Part shown: positions 58,781 through 64,000 of the stretch, piece after piece
How the letters are laid out: the number at the start of each line of letters is the position of its first letter
Position numbering within the stretch: the first letter of the stretch is position 1
DNA from: a virus
Virus record (IMG/VR): IMGVR_UViG_3300042939_001032
Location: 24,749 to 88,748 of that record
Strand: one strand, 5' to 3'
DNA: 64,000 bases
Position numbers and translations under genes: made by a program
Notes under the pieces: model-generated
Told to the model about the DNA's origin: nothing
The model's input: only the letters and a program-made list of their open reading frames with translations
Database searches by the model: none

Positions 58781-58996
58781 GTGAGCAAACTAACTGCTGC
58801 TGACCTAATGGTCATTGCAGATACCCTCAATCACAGCCTGCAATTCAAAAACTGGGGTCTAAACGGTGGCGGGTTTACCACGGAGACTCGAAAACAGACC
58901 ATGGAAGCTGTTATTGACATTATGGCGGATATGAGTTTGGAGGTTGTCTATGGTGCAGTAGAACCTGTTGTAATTGATGGTGACATCGGAGGATGA
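58781..58996 (+). CDS. Small unknown protein
   Basis: 71 residues from a GTG. Starts MSKLTAADLMVIADTLNHSL; helical. A small phage protein of unknown role; AT-richer than the neighbours. GGAGGATGAGATG at its end holds the ribosome site of the next gene. Confidence 0.6.
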   Translation: MSKLTAADLMVIADTLNHSLQFKNWGLNGGGFTTETRKQTMEAVIDIMADMSLEVVYGAVEPVVIDGDIGG

Positions 58997-58997
58997 G

Positions 58998-59186
58998 ATG
59001 GCAAGAACAGTAAAATTCGTTCGGGTCAAAAGGACCATAGACCCTAAAACCAGAATCCACTACCTCGATGCGATTGACGAGAACGGAGTGCACTGGATGG
59101 CGCAGATGGATCATAAAACAGAACCGCATCTATGCTTCATAAGGGTATGGTATCAAGACCCGCAGCAACCTAAAATCTATGACTGA
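58998..59186 (+). CDS. Small unknown protein
   Basis: 62 residues from the ATG at 58998, GGAGG upstream. Starts MARTVKFVRVKRTIDPKTRI; basic, beta-type. Overlaps the next start (ATGACTGA). Not recognised. Confidence 0.6.
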   Translation: MARTVKFVRVKRTIDPKTRIHYLDAIDENGVHWMAQMDHKTEPHLCFIRVWYQDPQQPKIYD

Positions 59187-59355
59187 ACCAACAGACGCTG
59201 AGATCCTAGAATTCTTGCTCAACCAATTCCAGATGCACTCTCCTCAAATGAACGGACAGCACTCCTGGAGGTTTATGAGTAGTGGGTGGCCCATGCTTCA
59301 TGCCAAAGGCAGAAGCGCGAGGGACGCAGTAATTGCCTGCATGAGGGCAAAATGA
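59179..59355 (+). CDS. Small unknown protein
   Basis: 58 residues: starts MTEPTDAEILEFLLNQFQMH; contains SWRFMSSGWPMLHAKGRSAR. Coupled to both neighbours by overlaps. No family recognised. Confidence 0.5.
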   Translation: MTEPTDAEILEFLLNQFQMHSPQMNGQHSWRFMSSGWPMLHAKGRSARDAVIACMRAK

Positions 59356-59576
59356 CAGCACCCCGCCACCCTACCAATGACTGGGAGTGGAGCAACACCG
59401 CCGAGGAAGAATTCGCCGAGTGGTTCCACGAACTCTTCAACTTCTCCTTCCGCAGTGAGTGGTTTTACACGGACTGCGAAACCAAAGACGAGAAAACACT
59501 CAAGGAGGCTATGTACAAATGGATCCATGCAGCGTACGTTGCGGGTTACGAAGCAGGACTGACGATCAATGACTGA
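59352..59576 (+). CDS. Small helical unknown protein
   Basis: 74 residues from the ATG at 59352 (ATGA overlap with the previous stop). Trp/Glu-rich N-terminus (NDWEWSNTAEEEFAEWFHEL), helical end (YKWIHAAYVAGYEAGL). No motif. The five coupled genes 58633-59576 form an AT-richer insert between MoxR and its likely VWA partner. Confidence 0.6.
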   Translation: MTAPRHPTNDWEWSNTAEEEFAEWFHELFNFSFRSEWFYTDCETKDEKTLKEAMYKWIHAAYVAGYEAGLTIND

Positions 59577-59643
59577 TATTCGCTTATTTGTGCAGGAAGG
59601 CTGCAGGCCTTGCATGTACATGGTGCGCAAGTACGGCTCGTAG
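59569..59643 (+). pseudogene. Truncated thioredoxin/glutaredoxin-like fragment
   Basis: 24 residues: MTDIRLFVQEGCRPCMYMVR then KYGS and stop. It has the opening beta strand and CxxC (CRPC) of a thioredoxin-fold protein but ends where the first helix begins. It is followed at once by a terminator. Looks like the front end of a redox gene, either a remnant or an active micro-protein. Confidence 0.5.
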
Positions 59644-59665
59644 CCACTTCACAAACCGGCCACAG

Positions 59666-59687
59666 AACGCCCCCCGAGGGCGTTTTT
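59666..59687 (+). terminator. Intrinsic terminator
   Basis: AACGCCC and GGGCGTT stem (5-nt loop) with TTTTT. Ends the small-gene operon, followed by TAGAAT. Confidence 0.85.
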
Positions 59688-59692
59688 CAGTG

Positions 59693-59698
59693 TAGAAT
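59693..59698 (+). promoter_or_regulatory. Early-type -10 box TAGAAT
   Basis: CAGTGTAGAATAG, 29 bp before the ATG at 59728, directly after the terminator. Another terminator-promoter fusion. Confidence 0.55.
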
Positions 59699-59727
59699 AG
59701 TGGTATACGCTCATCCCTCCCTCCCCC

Positions 59728-60897
59728 ATGGCCATAAAGGATCGCCTCGTAAAGTCCAGAGTCAAGCTCCTTCGCGAAGCGCCGTTCTTTGGCACCCTTC
59801 TCCTCAACTCCAGCTATCGTATCACGGACGAAGTCCCTACCGCCGCCACCGACGGGAACGTCCTCCTGCTCAACGAGGAGTTCATGGAGTCCCAGACCCA
59901 GGAGCACTTTCAGTCCATCCTGCTCCACGAGGTGCTGCACATGGCCCTGGAGCACATCGAGAGGATGAAAGATGTCTTCAAGTCCGACCCGATGACAGCC
60001 AATATCGCCGCGGACATCGTCGTCAATGGTATCATCAAGGACAATCGCATGTCCCTGCCCGAGAAGGCGATCTGCGATAACGACTTGAAGCACCTGAGCG
60101 TTCGCGAGATCTACAACATCCTTCGCCAGAAGCAACAGAAGGATCCAGACTACATGAAGAAGAAGTACGGCGTAGATAGCGACGACGTTAACTACTGCCT
60201 GAGCCCGGGAGGTGGTAAGCCGGGCGAGGACGGAGAAGGCGCGGAGGATGGTAAGGGTCCCGCTGTGAATTGGAAGGATGTTCTCAACAAAGCCTCCACT
60301 ATCGCCCGCTCCAAGTCCTTCGGGCTTCACGGCGCCGGGCTGAAGCGCGTGCTGAACGAGCTTCTCGAGCCTACCATCAACTGGAGGGACGCTCTGTACA
60401 AGTACATCACGAACTCCAGCACCGACTTCGAGGGTTTCGATCGCCGCTTCATAAGCAACGGAGCGTATCTTGACGATTTCGGCGGAGGTAAGATCCGCGT
60501 GGCGGTGTTCATGGACACCTCGGGTAGCGTGGACGAGGTCCTTCTCTCCGAGTTCGTCTCCGAGTTACGCTTCGCCATCAACTCACTGCCTCAGATCTGC
60601 GGGGAGATGTGGTACTTTGACACCTCCCTCTACTATGAGGGGGACATCCTCGACATCGACGGGCCACTCCAGCTCCGTGGTGGTGGTGGTACAAGCTTCG
60701 AGCCCGTAATGAGCAAGATCCAGGCACTCCACGAGGAGGATTCCACGGTGAGGACCCTGGGCCTGATCTTCACGGACGGTTACGCCTCCATGACAGGATT
60801 CAGTATCCCGGAGGCCCCGGTGATGTGGTGCATTAGCCCGGGCGGAGTGCCCGACGAGAGCCTCACTTTTGGCGAGGTGGTTAGGATCGTTAGGTGA
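59728..60897 (+). CDS. VWA-domain protein with HExxH metallopeptidase-like front (DUF2201-like)
   Basis: 389 residues. The N-terminal half has LLHEVLHMALEHIER (HEVLH, zinc motif near residue 68). The C-terminal half is a VWA domain: VAVFMDTSGSVDE (MIDAS D-x-S-x-S near 265), GGGTSFEPV and LIFTDGYASM (the Thr and Asp of MIDAS). In bacteria this class pairs with MoxR ATPases, which here lies upstream. The two may form a chaperone or metal-chelatase-like pair. A Gly/Glu-rich linker (170-180) joins the halves. Confidence 0.85.
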   Translation: MAIKDRLVKSRVKLLREAPFFGTLLLNSSYRITDEVPTAATDGNVLLLNEEFMESQTQEHFQSILLHEVLHMALEHIERMKDVFKSDPMTANIAADIVVNGIIKDNRMSLPEKAICDNDLKHLSVREIYNILRQKQQKDPDYMKKKYGVDSDDVNYCLSPGGGKPGEDGEGAEDGKGPAVNWKDVLNKASTIARSKSFGLHGAGLKRVLNELLEPTINWRDALYKYITNSSTDFEGFDRRFISNGAYLDDFGGGKIRVAVFMDTSGSVDEVLLSEFVSELRFAINSLPQICGEMWYFDTSLYYEGDILDIDGPLQLRGGGGTSFEPVMSKIQALHEEDSTVRTLGLIFTDGYASMTGFSIPEAPVMWCISPGGVPDESLTFGEVVRIVR

Positions 60898-60899
60898 TC

Positions 60900-60907
60900 G
60901 TTTAAGG
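60900..60907 (+). promoter_or_regulatory. Late-type promoter element GTTTAAGG
   Basis: GTTTAAGGTACTACTATAG, overlapping the region just after the VWA stop, 22 bp before the ATG at 60930. G variant as at 3071. Confidence 0.6.
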
Positions 60908-60929
60908 TACTACTATAGTAGTACTAAGC

Positions 60930-61142
60930 ATGGCAGATCCGGGATTTGAGAATGGCTGGGAGGTTCCTGGTCATAACTACCAGGAGCATAGTGGTGCCAC
61001 TGCTTCCCACGGTCCGACTCAGGTAATCTACAAGAAGGGCGGTAGCAGTGGCAAGGTGGTGGCCACGGAGACAATCACCTACGACGTTAGTAATAACATC
61101 GCCACCAGGTCAATAGCCTGGGAACCCGACATCTACGGATGA
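60930..61142 (+). CDS. Small late protein, virion-type
   Basis: 70 residues: starts MADPGFENGWEVPGHNYQEH. ENGWEVPG near the start is reminiscent of, but not the same as, the VPEGW tag. The rest is beta-type. Runs into a virion gene 10 bp downstream. No family recognised. Confidence 0.6.
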   Translation: MADPGFENGWEVPGHNYQEHSGATASHGPTQVIYKKGGSSGKVVATETITYDVSNNIATRSIAWEPDIYG

Positions 61143-61152
61143 GGGTTAAACC

Positions 61153-62553
61153 ATGCCATTCTACAGTAATCCTCGCGAGACCCACCCCATCGACGAGGCT
61201 ATCAGCGTAGCCAACAACAAGATGTTCTACGTGCATCAGCTCGCTGATACGCGTGGGGTGATCGTCGATCCGTACTCGATGTCCAGCTCGTCGTCGTCGT
61301 CGAGCGCCGGGTTTATAGACGCGTTTGGCAGGCAGAGAGTCTCCTCTCCGTTCACCATAGGAGACTACAAGCATCTCTACGCCATCGATCCTAACTTTCT
61401 GGATAAGCTGGAGAATGGTGGCTCGGTAACATTCGCCCCGAATAAAGCCGCGGCTACGCTAGCAACAACCAGCAACCCGGCGTCCAGAGCCGTCCACCAG
61501 ACAAAACTGTATCACCAGTACCAGCCTGGAAAGTCGCAGTTAATCTTCTCGTCGGTACTTTTCAAAGCGGCCGTTGTTAATGTAACCAAGCGCACCGGGT
61601 ACTTTGACGATAGAAACGGTATCTACTTCGAGCAGACCGGCGATGGCACGCTCAACTGGGTGATTAGGAACTACGTCACTGGTGCCCCAGTGGAGACCGG
61701 GAACAGGATCGCTCAGACAAACTGGAACGTGGATCCGTGCGATGGTACCGGCCCCAGCGGTTTCGACCTGGACATTACCAAGACCCAGCTCATCTTCGTC
61801 GACTTTCAGTGGTTGGGGGTCGGTAGGGTGAGGTGCGGATTCGTCCACAACGGGGCCATGATTATCGCCCACGAGTACTTCCACTCCAACGAGATCGACA
61901 CGGTGTACCTATCGTCCCCGAATCTACCGGTGCGGTGCGAGATCCTGAATACTGGCGCGACGGCGGGTGGATCGTTCGACCAGATCTGCTCCACGGTACA
62001 GAGCGAGGGAGGCTATCTGGAGACGGGTATTGACTGGGAGGTATCGAACTCCGCGATGAGATCCACTCCAACGCCCGGTGGTACCGCGCTTCCCGTCATC
62101 GCGATAAGACTCCGGAATACTTTCGGGGGGACAGAGAATCGCATCAGCGCGATCCTCTCTAACGTGGGACTTTACGTCGAGAGTAAGTCCGTCAAATACG
62201 AGATAGTCAAGTTACCTAGCGCCTCGAGCCTCTCCACAACCGCGCCCGGTGGCCTGGTGTGGACGGACGTGGATAGTCTAAGTAGTGGCATTCAGTACTG
62301 CACCAACGCCACGGGGTACGTGGCGGGTGACGCGGACCCGATGTTCGGTGGGTTCTCCTCCGCGGGTTCGTCGCAGAACTCCAGATCGGAGGTGGGGACG
62401 GGCGGACTGACAGGGTCCAGGAAGAACTTCATATCGCAGAATTACGACTCCAGTAGTTCGGAGGTATACGCTGTTATAGTGAGAACTATAAACACGGGGG
62501 TTAACGACTCCGCGACAGCGACCTGCTCGTTACAGTGGAGAGAGGTGTACTGA
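61153..62553 (+). CDS. Virion structural protein
   Basis: 466 residues; beta-rich, with GDYKHLYAIDPNFLDKLENG near the start, RTGYFDDRNGIYFEQTGDG and GVGRVRCGFVHNGAMIIAHE in the middle, all typical of a widespread phage tail or virion protein group with jelly-roll-like parts. A Ser run (SSSSSSSAGF) at residues 37-45 forms a linker. Late element upstream of the pair. Which part of the virion it forms is unknown. Confidence 0.75.
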   Translation: MPFYSNPRETHPIDEAISVANNKMFYVHQLADTRGVIVDPYSMSSSSSSSSAGFIDAFGRQRVSSPFTIGDYKHLYAIDPNFLDKLENGGSVTFAPNKAAATLATTSNPASRAVHQTKLYHQYQPGKSQLIFSSVLFKAAVVNVTKRTGYFDDRNGIYFEQTGDGTLNWVIRNYVTGAPVETGNRIAQTNWNVDPCDGTGPSGFDLDITKTQLIFVDFQWLGVGRVRCGFVHNGAMIIAHEYFHSNEIDTVYLSSPNLPVRCEILNTGATAGGSFDQICSTVQSEGGYLETGIDWEVSNSAMRSTPTPGGTALPVIAIRLRNTFGGTENRISAILSNVGLYVESKSVKYEIVKLPSASSLSTTAPGGLVWTDVDSLSSGIQYCTNATGYVAGDADPMFGGFSSAGSSQNSRSEVGTGGLTGSRKNFISQNYDSSSSEVYAVIVRTINTGVNDSATATCSLQWREVY

Positions 62554-62581
62554 CACCCTGTACATGACGCCCAGTCCGTGA

Positions 62582-62587
62582 TAGAAT
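62582..62587 (+). promoter_or_regulatory. Early-type extended -10 box TGATAGAAT
   Basis: TAGAAT with TG upstream, 31 bp before the thyX ATG. No clear -35. Separates late virion gene and early thyX. Confidence 0.6.
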
Positions 62588-62618
62588 CGAGGGGTATAGC
62601 AATCCCTCTTTCCCTACC

Positions 62619-63272
62619 ATGACCCAAGCCGTCAAGCTGATGTGGGTGACTCCAGAGGTCGAGCACCTCATCACGGACATGGCGCGTGTGTCCGCACCTA
62701 AGAACCAGGGGAACTACGAAACGGCCCCGCGACTCATCAAGTACCTGATCAAGCACAAGCACTGGAGCCCGTTTGAGATGGGCTCGATGTGCGTCGAGAT
62801 CAACACCACCCGCGACATCGCCGCTCAGATCATCAGGCACAAATCATTCAGCTTCCAGGAGTTCTCCCAGCGTTACGCTGACGTAAAGGACCTGGGTGAG
62901 ATCCCAATGCCCGAGCTTCGCCGCCAGGACTCGAAGAACCGTCAGAACTCCATCGCGGATCTTGACCCCGAGCTGGTAAAGGCTTTCGAGCGACGGATTA
63001 TGATGCTCTTCGCCGAATCCCAGGAACTCTACGACGACATGCTCGAGGCTGGCATCGCGAAGGAGAGCGCTCGCAAAGTCCTCCCCATGAACTCCCCCAG
63101 CAGGATCTATATGGTGGGCACGATTCGCTCGTGGATACACTACATCGACCTGCGCAGCGCCAACGGGACTCAGAAGGAGCATCGGGATATCGCCCTGGCC
63201 CTCTCCACCATCTTTGCAAAGCAGTTCCCCTCCATCCACCAGGCCCTTGAGGAGCTCGGAGAGGAGCCTTAG
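62619..63272 (+). CDS. thyX: Flavin-dependent thymidylate synthase
   Basis: 217 residues. The ThyX signature RHKSFSFQEFSQR (R-H-x3-S-x-Q-x2-S-x-R) is complete at residues 73-85. The substrate-binding end has IRSWIHYIDLRSA...EHRDIA, the R-x-x-x-x-x-x-x-x-R pattern of the family. It converts dUMP to dTMP using FAD, NADPH and methylene-folate. It makes the ThyA homologue at 40.1 kb redundant for dTMP, a key reason to think the latter acts on another nucleotide. Ends in a shared terminator with the convergent gene. Confidence 0.95.
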   Translation: MTQAVKLMWVTPEVEHLITDMARVSAPKNQGNYETAPRLIKYLIKHKHWSPFEMGSMCVEINTTRDIAAQIIRHKSFSFQEFSQRYADVKDLGEIPMPELRRQDSKNRQNSIADLDPELVKAFERRIMMLFAESQELYDDMLEAGIAKESARKVLPMNSPSRIYMVGTIRSWIHYIDLRSANGTQKEHRDIALALSTIFAKQFPSIHQALEELGEEP

Positions 63273-63293
63273 GAGGTCCCTACCTCCACATAC

Positions 63294-63322
63294 GAAAAAG
63301 CCCCCGAGGAGCCTCGGGGACG
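63294..63322 (-). terminator. Terminator between convergent genes
   Basis: CCCCGAG-GAGC-CTCGGGG stem between thyX and the minus-strand gene, followed on the minus strand by TTTTT. May act on both strands. Confidence 0.75.
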
Positions 63323-63354
63323 GGGGTTGTGGGCGAAGATCCTAGGCTTTCTGG

Positions 63355-63807
63355 TCAGCCTACGTAGAGCTTCTTGAGCAGGAGCAGAGTCTCGGGAGCG
63401 TTGATCGACTTGGAGTCGACGGCGCTTCTGATCTGCTCGGCCACGGCGAGTTCTTTCTCCCCGATGAGCCCTCTGGCGATCTTGTCCGATCCGATCTGCG
63501 GTACCCATCTCTGTGAGATGAGTTTTACGATGCGGTTGATCTCGTCGACCGAGAGTTTTCCGTCGTAGGCGACTTCCACGGCTAGGGAGACGGCGGTGTC
63601 GATGTCGCTATCTTTCCAGCCCTGCAGGCTTCCCTCAAGGATTGGGTCGATGATGTTATAGACGGTCTTGACAGACGGTCCTAGTTTGGATAGCAGCAGT
63701 TTTGCTGCGAGTTTATCCCAGCCCGCGAGGATGGCACCAGCAGCAGCACCGCTGGCCGCGCTGAGGATCGCAGGTAGGACCTGTGTTGAGAACCAAGTGG
63801 TGAGCAT
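63355..63807 (-). CDS. Small late protein with hydrophobic N-terminus
   Basis: 150 residues. The N-terminus MLTTWFSTQVLPAILSAAS..AAAGAILAGW is hydrophobic and Ala/Gly-rich, possibly a membrane or amphipathic segment; the rest is a helical domain (YDGKLSVDEINRIVKLISQR). A late element lies 21 bp before the ATG. A holin-type or capsid-internal role is conceivable but not shown. Confidence 0.65.
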   Translation of the reverse strand: MLTTWFSTQVLPAILSAASGAAAGAILAGWDKLAAKLLLSKLGPSVKTVYNIIDPILEGSLQGWKDSDIDTAVSLAVEVAYDGKLSVDEINRIVKLISQRWVPQIGSDKIARGLIGEKELAVAEQIRSAVDSKSINAPETLLLLKKLYVG

Positions 63808-63828
63808 AATACAGTACCTCGTAGTCGT

Positions 63829-63836
63829 CTTTAAAC
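63829..63836 (-). promoter_or_regulatory. Late-type promoter element GTTTAAAG
   Basis: Minus strand GTTTAAAGACGACTACGAG, 21 bp before the ATG at 63807. Confidence 0.65.
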
Positions 63837-64000
63837 AACGATGTCACAGCCTCGAGTATTTGCTAGAGGTGGCTGTAACCCCCACCCCCGAACTGTGACA
63901 ATCGACGCCCCACGTACGCTCGTAGAGCGCGTTGTGCCCGCCGGCCCGCCACGACCCCGGTGGCCCGGCCTCGACGCGTGGGCGCCGGATAAAAACCCAG
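63837..64000. other. Right-edge region without a gene
   Basis: No supported reading frame. Contains an inverted repeat TGTCACAG (63842-63849) and CTGTGACA (63892-63899), the 12-bp repeat copy 2 (63891-63902), and a very GC-rich end with CCGGCCCGCC-type runs. The end of the window cuts whatever follows. Confidence 0.5.
63891..63902 (-). repeat. 12-bp repeat copy 2 (ATTGTCACAGTT on minus)
   Basis: Reverse complement of 44870-44881. Also forms the right arm of the inverted repeat TGTCACAG..CTGTGACA. Confidence 0.5.

Noticed and set aside
1-64000. CRISPR array, insertion sequences, integrase or attachment sites
   Set aside because: No regular direct repeats with spacers, no transposase or integrase motifs and no att-like duplication were seen.

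Overview
The window looks like part of the genome of a lytic, contractile-tailed phage of marine picocyanobacteria (a Synechococcus/Prochlorococcus cyanomyovirus), but not a standard T4-like one. The host call rests on three things. There is a glutamine-riboswitch-like leader of the glnA/Downstream-peptide class in front of a YRGV-type micro-peptide. There is a 1876-residue fibre protein with the pectate-lyase-like segment typical of cyanophage fibres. Several small proteins also look like those of cyanophages. By eye the DNA is fairly GC-rich (upper 50s percent), with sharp AT-rich islands. No photosynthesis genes, tRNA genes, DNA polymerase, portal, major capsid, sheath or tube genes are seen, so these probably lie outside the window. 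The longest frame at the left edge is open and incomplete.

Layout. 1-4.3 kb (minus): virion protein, PhoH, fibre-tip-like protein. 4.4-10.2 kb (plus): a P-loop kinase, a virion protein, and a giant baseplate-hub protein carrying three peptidoglycan-hydrolase-like domains. 10.2-11.9 kb (minus): HNH protein, sigma factor and thioredoxin on an early-type promoter. 11.9-20.8 kb (minus): terminase large subunit and baseplate genes (OB-fold hub/spike, P2 gpI-like, gpJ-like). 20.9-27.4 kb (plus): fibres. 27.5-35.3 kb (plus): a candidate single-strand DNA-binding protein, phosphoesterase, NrdB, NrdA with an internal glutaredoxin, an all-alpha dUTPase/dCTPase, HNH genes, and the riboswitch with two micro-ORFs. 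35.3-40 kb: C5 cytosine methyltransferase (minus) and an AT-rich late nuclease-like cassette. 40-45.9 kb: a ThyA-family enzyme, 5'-3' exonuclease, helicase, a homing cassette and an archaeo-eukaryotic-type primase. 45.9-52.2 kb: tail-tube adaptor, tape measure, gp25 and small proteins. 52.2-56.7 kb: a cluster of proteins sharing the peptide VPEGW (one an ADP-ribosyltransferase), then the lysis genes. 56.7-61 kb: Hsp20, a MoxR ATPase, small genes and a VWA/metallopeptidase protein. 61-64 kb: virion proteins, ThyX and a small membrane-associated protein.

How it works together. Two promoter classes separate the genes. Metabolic and replication genes have sigma70-like -10 boxes (TATAAT, TAGAAT, TATGAT), usually fused to the hairpin of the preceding gene. 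Virion and lysis genes are preceded by a different element, GTTTAAAG, 20-45 bp before the start codon, which I propose is the late promoter read by the phage sigma factor. Nucleotide metabolism (NrdAB, dUTPase/dCTPase, ThyX, a kinase) coexists with a ThyA homologue whose pyrimidine-selecting Asn is Asp. That suggests it works on dCMP, as T4 dCMP hydroxymethylase does, and that the phage may carry modified cytosine. The VPEGW peptide on at least six proteins, including the Alt/ModA-like ADP-ribosyltransferase, may be a tag for loading proteins into the virion. These last points are inference.
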